Shown here piece after piece: positions 11,165-21,550 of a stretch of DNA of 64,000 nucleotides; the stretch's first letter is position 1; every line of letters begins with the position of its first letter. The position numbers were made by a program, and so were the translations under genes. The DNA lies in contig OZ345377.1 in NCBI GenBank assembly GCA_977006965.1, forward strand, positions 744,001 to 808,000, in the 5' to 3' direction. The DNA comes from Phymatolithon calcareum. Taxonomy: Eukaryota; Rhodophyta; Florideophyceae; Hapalidiales. The notes below the pieces were generated by a model, which worked only from the letters and a program-made list of their open reading frames with translations, was not told the origin of the DNA and searched no databases.

Positions 11165-11174
11165 TATAAAAAGG
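11165..11174 (+). promoter_or_regulatory. TATA box, TATAAAAAGG
   Basis: A strong TATA match 72 bp upstream of the ATG at 11237. Transcription would start at about 11195, giving a leader of about 40 nt. It supports the small ORF downstream. Confidence 0.5.
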
Positions 11175-11236
11175 ACTGCTGCCATCGCAGCAACTCTCAC
11201 AGGACGTTCCTTTTTATTCTTTTGTAGAATTTGTTT

Positions 11237-11488
11237 ATGAAACGGTTGCGCAAGCTCGGGAGCACACCTCTTTCTTATGCCGCATTGTTGTGTCTAACAA
11301 ACCAACTCCTCAGTGCAGTGGACCGCCAGTTGTGGAAAACAATAATTTCGCAAGGAAAGCCTCAGCCATGGCACAAATTTCACATGCCATCATATGATAA
11401 TTCCTTTCGCAAAAGAAGTTTCAAAGTTCCCTGTTGCCGGGGCTTTCCACTGGACTACCGCTACACATTTGTGTCCTTGTCGCTGTGA
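11237..11488 (+). CDS. candidate small secreted protein (83 aa)
   Basis: The ATG at 11237 opens an 83-codon ORF. The N-terminus looks like a signal peptide: a basic KRLRK stretch, then a hydrophobic run with SYAALLCL, ending near a small residue at about 28. The rest is basic with no recognised domain. A good TATA box lies 72 bp upstream. The upstream TTG in the same frame was not used. There are no homologues that I can name, and the ORF is short enough to occur by chance. The promoter and signal-like start are the only support. Confidence 0.4.
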   Translation: MKRLRKLGSTPLSYAALLCLTNQLLSAVDRQLWKTIISQGKPQPWHKFHMPSYDNSFRKRSFKVPCCRGFPLDYRYTFVSLSL

Positions 11489-11868
11489 AGCATAGCGCGA
11501 AGAGTGTTCATGCCCTTTTTCAATCCCAATTGCCGAATTATTGACGACTTGGTGGTGGTACAGTAGTGAAATGACCGGCAAATTGTCGGCCAAAAACAGT
11601 GTGTGTTATGTAACCGCCAGCCACGTTTTTCCTATGCTCTATGATGGTCATTTGCCGTGCTGTCCGCATAAAATAACGAAGAAAACAACTTCCCGTTGTA
11701 CACCTCAACTGTACGGGACGTGCGAACCACCGTCCTTGTTTTCTCCACACTTTCTCGGGCACACTTGTACTCGCTAAGCGACCCGTCTGCCATGTGCCGA
11801 ACATACTGCTTCTCCACTGCAGTCCACACATCCCGTATCCCCCGTCGTTCATCCCCTCGCAACCGCTA
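11489..11868. other. upstream region of the ABC transporter
   Basis: No TATA box is evident in front of the ATG at 11869. The DNA just before it is C-rich. It presumably holds the promoter and 5' UTR. Confidence 0.35.
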
Positions 11869-14800
11869 ATGGCGGCCACGCCGCCAGTCGCCCGCCGTTC
11901 ACGCTCGGTGCTACCGCGTCTGATCGCGCGCACTTCCACTCTCAAGGAGCAATTGTTGCTTGGAGTTGCAGCGTTATTTGCTGCCGCGAACGGCATCGGC
12001 TTTCCATTGCTACCAGTCCTATTTGCACGGTCGGTGGCCCAATTCTCCGCATTGTATAACCCAGATTTGCAGACGGGACCGCCGCCCACCGATGCTGAAG
12101 CCGCTGTCATCACGCGTGATATACAGGAAATATCGTCATGGATGATTCTCTTCGGTGGCGCAGCTGCTATCAGTACGTTCATTATGGCATACATCCAAAT
12201 TAAAACGGCACGCATTATCACCGCACGCATTCGTCGCAAGTATTTTGCAGCACTCATGCGACAGGACGCTGCGTGGTTTAACAGGAATAAAGTTGGCGAT
12301 CTCAGTACACGCGTCACATCGGTTGACGCCATCGAACGCGCACTCGGGGAGACGGCCATTGACTTTGTACGCGACGTCTTTGCCGTCGTCATTGGTTTTG
12401 TTATGGCGTTTACAAACTCTTGGAAGATGACCCTGATCATCTTTGCGTTCATGCCGGTCATCGCGTTCGTCGGCGTCATGGTGTCCGTCATGACGAACCG
12501 CGAGACGCGCGCGTGTCAATCTGCTCTAGGCCAGGCGAGCGCCTCTGCGCACGAGACGTTTTCGCTGATTCGCTCCGTGCTCGCGTTCGAGGGGCAGGAC
12601 ACCGAGGTCTCGCGCTACGGCGAGGCCTTGGATGATTTGTACAAACGGCAGGTACGCCGCGCGGCGAGTGCGGCATTCGGCACCGGTTTTCTTATGCTTG
12701 TGCTCATGTGTACGTTTTGTGTTGGTTTCTTTTTCGGTAACCGGCTGGTGCGAAGTGGGGAAGTTACACTGGCACGTGCCATTGCGGCAAGTGCTGTGGT
12801 GCCGTCGGTGTTTGCTGCTTTCCGAATGGCGAACGAACAGAAGCGTATCGCGGCTGCTTCGGCGGCTGCACAGTCGGTGTTTGAGGTTATGAATCGCGAG
12901 CCAGCGATTGACTCACTTGACGAGAGCGGTATTGTGCCGGACGATTTTCAGGGGGGCATCACTTTTGAAAATGTACGGTTCCAATACGCGGGTGAAGGTG
13001 AACAGGATGAGGCTAATATTGTTTTGGATAACTTTAACCTCGATATGAAACCTGGAACATCACACGGACTGTGTGGGCCATCTGGGTGTGGGAAGAGTAC
13101 TGTTGTGAATCTAATTGAACGATTTTACGACGTCACGGGTGGTCGAATTTTGCTGGACGGAAAGATGGATATTCGAAAAGTTAATGTGCGATGGCTGCGA
13201 GCCCAAATTGGGCTTGTTGGTCAAACACCGACCCTCTTTCAGGGCACTGTTCGCGAGAATATTGAATTGGGCGTTGCAAGCGAAGCAGTTGAAGACGAAA
13301 GCACAGGGACGAAGGTGTACAAAAGACGAAACGTTTCGATGGAGGAGGTTGTTGAGGCTGCGAAGATTGCAAATGCTCATGATTTTATCTTGATGCTTCC
13401 AGATGGGTACGATACTCAACTCGGGGAAGGTGGAGCGTTGCTAAGCGGCGGTCAAAAACAAAGGGTGTGCATTGCTCGTGCTATTATCCGCAATCCGAAA
13501 ATCCTGCTTCTTGACGAGAGTACGGCGAGCCTTGACAACAAAAATGAATCAGTTGTTCAGGAGGCTCTTGAGCGAGCTGCACATAAGCGGACAACACTCA
13601 TCGTCGCACATCGCACAGGTACAATCAGGCGGTGTGATACGATATCCGTACTCAAGAATGGAAACCTTGCTGAGAGCGACACTCATGACAATCTCATGGA
13701 CATTGAGAATGGAGCATATGCGACAATGGTGCGCTTGCAAAACACAACACAACGTTCTCAACAGACACGGAGTAATGGGCATGCTCCTGCGCACTCTGAC
13801 TCGAATGCACTGACTAAATCAGTTGATGACAAAGTTGAAGGCGATGGGCAAACTGAGGTGCCTGAAGAAACGCCAGTTTATCAAATCCCTGCCGAAGAAG
13901 ACTTGCTATCTCCTGGTGTACAGGTGGAGAAAGGCTTGACGCGACGCGTGCTGTCGTTACACAAAAAGGAGAATGTGTTTACTGCGGTCGGCGTTTTCGG
14001 AAGTGCCGTAGTGGGGGCGGCTTGGCCACTGGCTGCAGCCACAATTTGTGAACTTCTTCTTGTACGCTCTGATGCCAAGCAGGCATTCAATATGAGGTTG
14101 TGGTCATTGCTTCTCTTTGGGTGCGGCCTCGGTGCATTTTTCGGAATTCTCATCCAGAATATCTTTTTGGCTATGAGCGGTGAGCGGTTGACAAGACGTG
14201 CGCGGGAGCGATCGTTCATGGCCATGCTGTCGCAGGACATGTCCTTTTTTGATCGTAAGGAGAATGGAGTTGGTTCTCTTGTCGTCAAACTCAACAGCCA
14301 GTTCTCCCTACTTAAGGAGCTTACATGCGATACGCTTGGAAGCTTCACGGTTGCCTTTGTGTCTGTTATTACCGGCGTCACCATCGCGACGTACTATTGC
14401 TGGCGCGTTGCATTGTCTGCGTTGGCATTCATGCCTGGAATTCTGCTCAGCGGCTACTCCATTTTTCGTGTCGGACTTGACTACAGTAATGCCGATGTTA
14501 TCGAGTCAGTTCGCGTGGCCGCAGAGGCGTTGCACTGCATTCGGACTGTGTCGTCTTTTGGAATGGAATACGATTTCATGGAGAGATACGACAAACTAAT
14601 TTCAGCGCAGACGAGCAGACGGTTCTTCGACGTCATGCTGCCAGCGATTATGAGCGCGTATGTCGCGGCTTCTCCGTATTGTCTCTTTGGAACTGCCTTG
14701 TAAGTTGATATATGCTGTGTGTGGAGATGGGAAGTATTTCCACTGCTTTCATTTGTGGAAATCCATGTCATAGATAAGTGATACTAACTCGCTTGTGTGT

Positions 14801-15890
14801 ACTCTCTTTGTCGTTTTGCACCAATTTGAACAGCTGGACTGGAAGTATCTACTTGAGGGACGGAAATTGTGATTTACTCGGGGTGAACAAAGCAACGTTA
14901 TGTTTGTTTTTGGGATCAGTTCTTGTTGGGGAGCTTTCGCACGTTGTCCCGAATCGGAGGCGTGCGAAATTGGCAGCTTCAGAATACTTTCGACTGATGC
15001 GGTTAGAAAACGAGGCGCTTCGCATGCGGACAGGAAAGAATCGCGAGTCCAAGCGTCTACTAGGCACGGTGGAGTTGAAAGACGTGGAATTTTCATACCC
15101 AAATCGGCCAGACGTTCAAGTTCTGTGCGGTTTGACGGCAGGCGTTGGTGTTGGCAAAACTCTTGCTCTTGTTGGGAGCTCTGGTTCTGGCAAATCTACT
15201 GTGATCAGCTTAATACAGCGTTTCTACGGAAGCAGAGTGGGTTCAATTTTGGCAGACGGGCAAGACGTATGCGAATTGGACGTGCGTGAGCTTCGGTCAC
15301 AAATCGGACTTGTTCATCAAGAACCGGGAATTTTCAATCGCTCACTTCGGGATAATATCGCGTATGGACTGCCGCATAGAGACGGAACTCCAATTGTCGA
15401 CTCTGTTATTCACGAGGCCGCGAAAGTTGCGGACGCACACGACTTCATTATGTCGCTGCCCGAAGGATACGACACCATGGCTGGAGCGACTGGAGACCGA
15501 CTATCAGGAGGTCAGAAACAGGTATGTTGTCCTCGTTTCGTGCGTGTCATTTGTTTGGAAACACTTTACTAACATCCATCTTTGCCCCTTTTTTATTATC
15601 TGAAGCGCATTGCAATTGCACGAGCTATTGTGCGAAAACCGGCAGTTCTGTTGCTCGACGAAGCGACGAGTGCGCTTGACTCCAACACCGAGCAAACAGT
15701 ACAACGAGCGCTGGATGCGGCTGCCTGTGAGAGAACTACTATTGTGGTTGCGCACCGACTTGCAACTATACGAAACGCTGATTGCATTGCGGTTGTCGAT
15801 GGCGGCGTCATTGTCGAACAAGGGACACATGACGAGCTGTTGCAGGCTGAGGGTGCCTTCGCCGAATTGTGTAAAGCACAGAGTAGATAG
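11869..15890 (+). CDS. ABC transporter, ABCB (MDR/P-glycoprotein-like) full transporter
   Basis: Three exons, 11869-14699, 14834-15521 and 15606-15890, encode about 1267 residues, the usual size for a full ABCB transporter (TMD-NBD-TMD-NBD). NBD1 has Walker [10 protein letters not shown] (about 403), a Q-loop in [10 protein letters not shown], signature LLSGGQKQR (about 524), Walker B ILLLDEST and an H-loop in LIVAHR. NBD2 has Walker [10 protein letters not shown] (about 1057), Q-loop GLVHQEP, signature RLSGGQKQ, which continues across the second intron into RIAIARA, Walker B VLLLDEAT and H-loop [10 protein letters not shown]. All catalytic residues are present, so both ATP sites look active. 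It probably exports amphipathic compounds across a membrane; substrate and membrane are unknown. ATG 11869 (MAATPP) was chosen because no upstream ATG is in frame. Splice joints restore GTAFWTGS and GGQKQRIA. Confidence 0.92.
14700..14833 (+). other. intron 1 of the ABC transporter (134 nt)
   Basis: Donor GTAAGT at 14700, branch site TACTAAC at 14782-14788, acceptor CAG ending at 14833. Splicing joins a TT to a C to make Phe and keeps the second transmembrane domain in frame. Confidence 0.85.
15522..15605 (+). other. intron 2 of the ABC transporter (84 nt)
   Basis: Donor GTATGT at 15522, branch site TACTAAC at 15567-15573, acceptor AAG ending at 15605. It interrupts the NBD2 signature between GGQKQ and RIAIARA. 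GTATGT with TACTAAC is the yeast consensus. Confidence 0.9.
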
Positions 15891-15915
15891 CGATCGAAAT
15901 GGAAAACGTATTTTT

Positions 15916-15921
15916 AATAAA
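15916..15921 (+). terminator. polyadenylation signal AATAAA of the ABC transporter
   Basis: AATAAA 26 nt after the stop codon, followed by T-rich DNA. Confidence 0.45.
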
Positions 15922-17822
15922 TTTTGCAGATCTGTGTATTAAATCGACTAGCGTGCATTCATGCTGGATTTAAAACGATGCCATGCCCTGGCCTTCCCAG
16001 TTTCGAATTACAACCAAATGCATTCATTTGAAATAAGCAAGTCGGCATCGGAGGTACAAACGGCGCCTCTCTCTGTGGCGCCCGCTGTTATGTCGCTGCC
16101 CGAATAGGATCGCTTTTTCCTCTCGTGACTGTACGCCGCACAACTCGGATCGCGACAGTCATGCTGCTCGAAGTAGGCGATCTGTTGGGCCATATGGGAA
16201 CGTGTCTCTCGTGTGTCCATGCGCTTTTTTTCGCTTCGGTTGTAGTATAAAAGATAGCTAGTCCTCATTGTTCAAATGAGTATCTCTTCTGGTCTCTCCC
16301 TGTACAGATCTTCTACCGTCTTGCCAGGCACTCTTCCTATGCATTACCGACGAGATGCAGCCCGACCAGAACAGCGCATATTTAGGTGTTCCACTGTGTC
16401 CATGACGCCATATAGCCATATCTTGCACACTGGGTCCAAGAGTAGCGGTTCATCCTCGCTGTGCCCTTGGTGAAAGCATGCCACCATAGGACAGTAATTC
16501 ACTATGAGCTGATGCAGTCACCTCTGTACGTCTCTGCGAGATGTGCAGATCTTTCGGAAGCGTAGGTAGGGTCCCGCAAGGCTTCCAAGCGTTCTTCTGC
16601 CGAACATCGACTCTTCTTCTGGCGAGTCGTGCCTACCTTCGTTTACCTGGTTCACCGTCCTCGTCCATTCCTATATTCTTGTTCGTTGTTTCCGTTTTGC
16701 TGTTCTTCATCGCTCGCCATTACGACGCCTGCGCTGCTATTGTCAAGACTGGGCCAACCCTACACAACGTAGCGTCGTACACGTGCTTGATCTCCGCGTC
16801 TACCTGTGTTCCTGTAAAGTTGTGGAGTGTGCTCCATGGGCGGCGCGGCTTTCTTTCCGGTTCAAGCCGAAGTCAACTCTCATTTGCACTCACCCTTAGG
16901 AGCTTTCCTGGGCCTAGACCGCGCAGACTTGCGCTCAAAGTTGACCACCAGGACCGCTTGTGTTCCCGCAAGGCTATGGACTGTGTTCCGAGGATGTCCT
17001 ACTCACTTACTTTGTCTGGTATTTTTGGGGGTTTGTCTTTCTTTCCTCCTTTTGGTCTCGTCTCTCGCGCTCTTTTCTCTCTCTCTACTCTCCTGGTCAA
17101 TTCTCACCCGTGTGGCATCGGGTTCTTTTGAGCCTGGCGCTCCACTCTCGCTATGCTCCTTTCCTGTCCATTTTCGGCGAGCATAAGCATGAGACCAGAC
17201 AGCGAGAGTGCACCAGTGTGCTCGCTGGAATCATGCGTTGCGCTGGTTGCAAAACCATCATCCTGTCAGAGAGACTTTCTTCAGAATACAAGAACCACGC
17301 CGCATCTACGGTCCAATCAGCCCCGTTGGCCGTCCCATATTTCGTGGACGGCTTGGTTGACGGCGTCAACGGGGAGACAGGTTGTGAGAGCCATTTGAGC
17401 CACTATTATTACTTTCCCGTGTCCCAGCGTTGACGGTCAACGCGGCCTTCCGAAAAATTTCGTACTGCTGCTGTGAACATATGCCGACGGCGTTTGTGTA
17501 CCGAAAAATTGAATTCTCAAGAATGTCCCTCTGTCATGGTGAAGGGAACCTGTCTTTTTTCAATAGAGACTGTCTCAACCAAAAAACATCGACTCCACTG
17601 GTAACTATCGTTCGTCATGCACATGTTAAAAACGACAATCCGTGAAGGCTGAAAGTATTCCTAAGAGTAAAATATGCTCCGGAACAGAAATACGAAACCC
17701 CTGTCGAGGTAGCGTATCCCATGGAAATAAGCGCTAATCGGACTCTGTCTCTGAAGAAAGATACGATTGCTTCTTGTGCTTTTGTGTGAGCATGCTGATC
17801 TTCCCTCTAATACTTTTCTCTA
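15922..17822. other. intergenic, no convincing gene
   Basis: The ORF 16541-17131 (+, 196 codons) is hydrophobic with internally repeated wording but has no family and no promoter, and the minus strand is equally open. At 16088-16104 there is a 17-base identity to the ABC gene (15448-15464). A TATAAAAG at about 16244 has no believable gene behind it. Confidence 0.35.
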
Positions 17823-18024
17823 GAGGGGAGTCCGAGGCCCAATTATGGGCCAGAGGTAGGCGTTGGTATTCCACCAGATCGAGTCGCACCCGACCATGCA
17901 AACGTTCAACATAGAAAGACCCTGCCCGTGGCCGTGCGGCCTTAGCAAAGTTGCCCCAGGCGTCTGTAGATGCGTTGGTAACTTGTAAATAGAAACTCCC
18001 ATATCTTCTTCTGGAGGGGAGTCC
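17823..18024 (+). mobile_element. short CTT-tailed retroposon, copy B
   Basis: The body is 17834-18013, flanked by GAGGGGAGTCC at 17823-17833 and 18014-18024. The 3' end has GATGCGTTGGTAACTTGTAAAT, then a short spacer and CTTCTTCT, matching copies A and C. The 5' part differs from copy A, so the two share only the 3' region. Confidence 0.7.
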
Positions 18025-18957
18025 ACCGGATATGAACTATCTTGTTTTCAGAATTTTGCTCTCAGGCGTTTGAGGCCGTCTGCTGGCAAAAGTTTTTCAA
18101 CCATCGACTTCCAGAAAGTCTTGGATCGCGACTGCGTAAATGTTCGGCAATGTGCACCTTGGCCTCGGAGGCATAGATTTGTTGTCGTTCTTTTCCTTTT
18201 GTTACATTGCGGATATAGTTCGCGTCAAATCCGTCTCAGATGGTATGTCGAATCTTCCACGATTTTGTTGAAGCCATTGTTCTCGAATTCCGGCGGCGCT
18301 GAGCTTTTTTGAAGTGTCTAAACTTCCAGCATCAAACATGGATTGAATCCTCCCTTCTCCCTCAGCCACAAGCAAGAGGAGACAGATAAACCCGACATAC
18401 ATCAATATCTTCCACAATTGAGTCGCTTCCTGCTGGTAATATGTAGATGACACGAGTGTGCAGTATTTCCAATGCATTACGGATTGCCCTTGACACCAAG
18501 TCAGCTTTTTTCTTTGGAAAATCTCACGCGATGCAAGGTATTGGTTCTTGCGACCTTCTAATAAAATTCTAACGCAATGTGGACATTCCAGCTCATTTGG
18601 CACGCCGCGCTTCTCTTCAGACTACGCATCGTTTGACCGGGCTGTTGAATGCACGCTTTTTCGTTTAAACCTTGTTCTCTCAACCGTTCTGATATTGTCT
18701 TTTGAAACAATTTTGACCCCAGTGTTTCTCCCAAGTGCTGAGTTCTCTAAAACTTCAGAAGTAGTGTCCTCAGATGCCCCTGCTCCATGGTGGTACGCAG
18801 CACCCTGACTAGGATTGAGCGGAACACAGAGCAGTGAGTTCGACGGGGTCGCACACACGCAAAAAAAACTCCAGAATCGATTAATCGATGATTACTCTGC
18901 ATAGTAATTATGATGTCTGTGGAGCTTTTTATTTAAAAATAAACTTGAATTATAAAA
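18025..18957. other. intergenic, possible decayed ORF on minus
   Basis: The minus-strand frame 18603-18202 (133 codons, starting at GTG) contains CPHC near its start and a hydrophobic stretch, but has no ATG and no recognised family. It may be transposon debris. Confidence 0.3.
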
Positions 18958-19020
18958 AAATAGTAATCATGATACATGTATCACGATTACTATTTTTCAC
19001 TTTTTTGCAAAAAAGTGAAA
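18958..19020. repeat. two adjacent palindromes upstream of the COX23-like gene
   Basis: 18958-18995: 18-bp arms with one mismatch around a 2-nt centre. 18995-19020: a perfect palindrome, TTTCACTTTTTT-GC and its complement. The region is AT-rich and lies about 190-250 bp before the COX23-like ATG. Confidence 0.7.
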
Positions 19021-19208
19021 TGTCAGCAAAGGGAAATTTTTTTTGTGGACTGTATGATAAGCAGAAAGGAAAATATATCAAAAATCTGTGACACGTGGTG
19101 CTCGAAAACGTAGTTGAAAGTTTTCGAAAATATTCATTCAATGACAAACTTGCAGAGGCAAAGTTTGTGAGGTTGATGGACTCTTCTTGCGCGTGAGGTG
19201 CAAGCGGG

Positions 19209-19430
19209 ATGACAGAGAAGCAATCTCCGGAGCAAATCGCCGGCTACAAGAAGTTCAAGGCGGATCATCCTTGTCTAGAAGAGCACGACGCAAGCATACA
19301 ATGCGCGAACAAGCATGTGAACAATCGTGCCAAAAAGCGTGAATGCGCGTCAATGTTCGCTGCGTATCGAGAGTGCATGAAGAAGTGGCGAAACAAGTTG
19401 CACGCCGATGGACTTGCAGGTCGGACGTGA
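19209..19430 (+). CDS. twin CX9C mitochondrial protein, COX23/CHCHD7-like
   Basis: An intronless ORF of 73 codons. It has two CX9C motifs, CLEEHDASIQC and CASMFAAYREC, followed by MKKWRNK. This order and the tryptophan after the second motif match COX23 (CHCHD7) and its relatives. These are small proteins of the mitochondrial intermembrane space, imported and oxidised by the MIA40 system, with a role in cytochrome c oxidase assembly and copper handling. The length is right for the family. The ATG at 19209 is the first in frame. AATAAA follows at 19464. Other twin CX9C families (COX19, PET191, CMC) are possible; COX23 fits best. Confidence 0.8.
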   Translation: MTEKQSPEQIAGYKKFKADHPCLEEHDASIQCANKHVNNRAKKRECASMFAAYRECMKKWRNKLHADGLAGRT

Positions 19431-19463
19431 TGACCAAGGCTACGAAATATGTGGAATTGTTGA

Positions 19464-19469
19464 AATAAA
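19464..19469 (+). terminator. polyadenylation signal AATAAA of the COX23-like gene
   Basis: AATAAA 34 nt after the stop codon. Confidence 0.5.
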
Positions 19470-20926
19470 GCGAATTGCGCTCTGCATTCAAAAACGATTG
19501 TCACCATCGCGAAGGTAACTTTCCAAGTACTCGCAGGTCATGCACTACACAGGCCGGGACTGGCAGGGAATGATACAAACGAGTCGGCGCTGCCCGTTCA
19601 GTTGTTCCGTAAGGTGGCCCGCAATATCGGCAAGTCGGGGAACGGCTTGGTTTTGTATCACCATCCTAAAATGACCATGCTGCCTGGACAGTAGTGAACA
19701 ACCTTGCGCGCGTAGCGTGTCTGGTTAAAGGCAAAGTTTTCTTCTGCGTGCCTGATGCTGGAGGTTTGTTGACACGAGACAAAACTACTCGGCCACCAAG
19801 TTCTGCTTGGTACTTGCTTCTGGATCGCAGTCCCGGGACTATTTAGTGTCGCACTAACATTTATCACACGCGGAAGTCGGCGACCACCATCTTTGCAGCC
19901 GGTGCTCCCGTCATATCCTGATGGTGCCATACCTTTTTCGCACACGAACGTTGCCAAGCGTGGGACTTTCCCACGACATATGATATCTGGCCGTGCTTTC
20001 CCTTTAATCGAATGAAGCCACGATGTCGCCCCGCCCACGGCACAAGGATATTGTGCAACGCTACGCAATTTGAAGACTGCCATCCCCGCAATTCTTTGCG
20101 TCCTAAGATTTTTAAAATGTTTGACCTTGCTTTTGAAAAGCTGTCACTGATGCTCGTTTCCAAGTTTGCGGCCAGGTGCAGCATCGGCGGTTGTGCATTT
20201 CGGACAGGAATGAGCCCGGAAGCACGATCTTTGTGTGCAGACAAAGGTCATGTTTCCGAGCGAATTGGGTTTTCTGCTGCGATCTCTTCCTTGGGGTCAT
20301 TTTTGGCTAGGTTCTTTTTGGTGTCATAGTTATGCCTTCAGGGGCACACGTTCTCCCTTCCACTTGCAAAAAGGAGAGCCCTGCTATTCCTAGTAGGTGC
20401 ACATAATATTGCATATCTGTCTCCAGCAAAACGGCACACTGGTAATTTGCAACTACTTGGGGTGAAGTACACGGAATCGAAATATTCCATGTAATGAGCC
20501 CCATGGTCTTCGTGACAGAAACCGTCCTGCTTCCGTTTCTGAACCCTTGTGTGGATAGAAGAAACGCATCTGAGAATTCAGTTGAACATTGACATAGCGT
20601 TGTCGAACTCTGACAATATTTTTCGACGACAGCTGGGCCATTTCCCATATTGACTCTTTGAGACTGTTTCTTGCTAGCTGTCCTAAATCGAGTGTATGTG
20701 GACCCATCCTTCTCAACGTGCAGTCTGAAAAATCCTTTGTTCCGAACACCTCGGAATTATTGAAATGATGACGACTTTCTTCGTCAGCAAAAGCATGCAA
20801 ATACGGACTCGAAGGTCCAGTGATTTCAAGGAGGATTGGGACATGGACTAAAGCATAGGCAGCAAAACGGCCGATTTGCCTGCACGAAAACGTTCTATGC
20901 TGGGCACTCCTTCCCTGCCTGTTCAA
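19470..20926 (-). other. decayed minus-strand coding sequence, family unknown
   Basis: Minus-strand frames at 20926-20453, 20648-20307, 20244-19864 and 20083-19658 overlap like the pieces of one broken gene of about 1.2 kb. None has a motif that I recognise. Part of it (about 20290-20520) recurs at 37.33-37.57 kb, which points to a transposon. Confidence 0.35.
20290..20520. repeat. dispersed repeat H, copy 1
   Basis: Similar over about 230 bp to 37330-37570. Shared words include CTTGGGGTC, TAGTTATGC or AGTTATGC, ACATAATATTGC or ACGTAATATTGC, TGCAACTA and TTCACGGAAT or TACACGGAAT. The alignment was made by eye. Confidence 0.5.
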
Positions 20927-20999
20927 CGAAACCAGTATACCCTCCCATGATGTTAAAGATTGGAAAGTTGATCTGGAAATGCGGAAGAGATCACTTCTT

Positions 21000-21255
21000 C
21001 TTCTTCTTTATTGCGGGATTCTGAAGTTGTCCTAAAACAAAAACTCACTTCCTTAGGGCTGCATTAGACTTTAACAGATACGAGTAGTACTTGACGTCAC
21101 AGCAGCTCAAAGCGGCACAAAGTGCAGACCTTCGGGGAGCTAAACATCCATACCTCTACGCAACCAATATTCACCCGCCGTCCTTCAAAGGGATGCCCCG
21201 TGTTGGAAACCATTTAGGATGCTCATGGTAGCTGGTCATCTCGTTACCTTCACTT
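21000..21255 (+). repeat. dispersed repeat G, copy 1
   Basis: About 255 bp, starting CTTCTTCTTTATTGCGGG and ending GGTCATCTCGTTACCTTC. Related copies are at 47550-47811 (+) and about 33236-33445 (minus). Shared inner words include CAGATACGAGT or CAGATACGG, CAAAGTGCAGACCTTC and CCTTCAAA. No ORF or target duplication was identified. It may be a SINE or a solo terminal repeat. Confidence 0.6.
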
Positions 21256-21550
21256 CAATCCATTAAGAGCACGTCCAACGCAGAGAGTAAATTGCCAAAT
21301 GTCGTGGAAGCAGTTGCTGGCGCATCTCTAGCGGGCAGCAAATGGCCAACCATATTGCCAAATTGCCAAACAAATTGCCAAATCTGAAAAATTTAGCAAT
21401 CTGTTTAGCAATTTGGCAATGGGCTACGTAGCTGAATTCGGATACGTTGCAGTCCTTAGCGACTTCTAGATCACCGACCGTGGCGAAGGGGTCAGGTGAG
21501 ATCACCGCGTGGCCAGAAAAAGCGCGCGCCGCACCGGAACAGCAAACCCG

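Noticed and set aside
16244-16473. TATAAAAG with the 65-aa ORF at 16276
   Set aside because: The ATG would fall at or before the transcription start; the spacing is not workable.
16541-17131. 196-codon plus-strand ORF
   Set aside because: No family, no promoter, odd repeated composition, and other frames are equally open. Kept only as intergenic.
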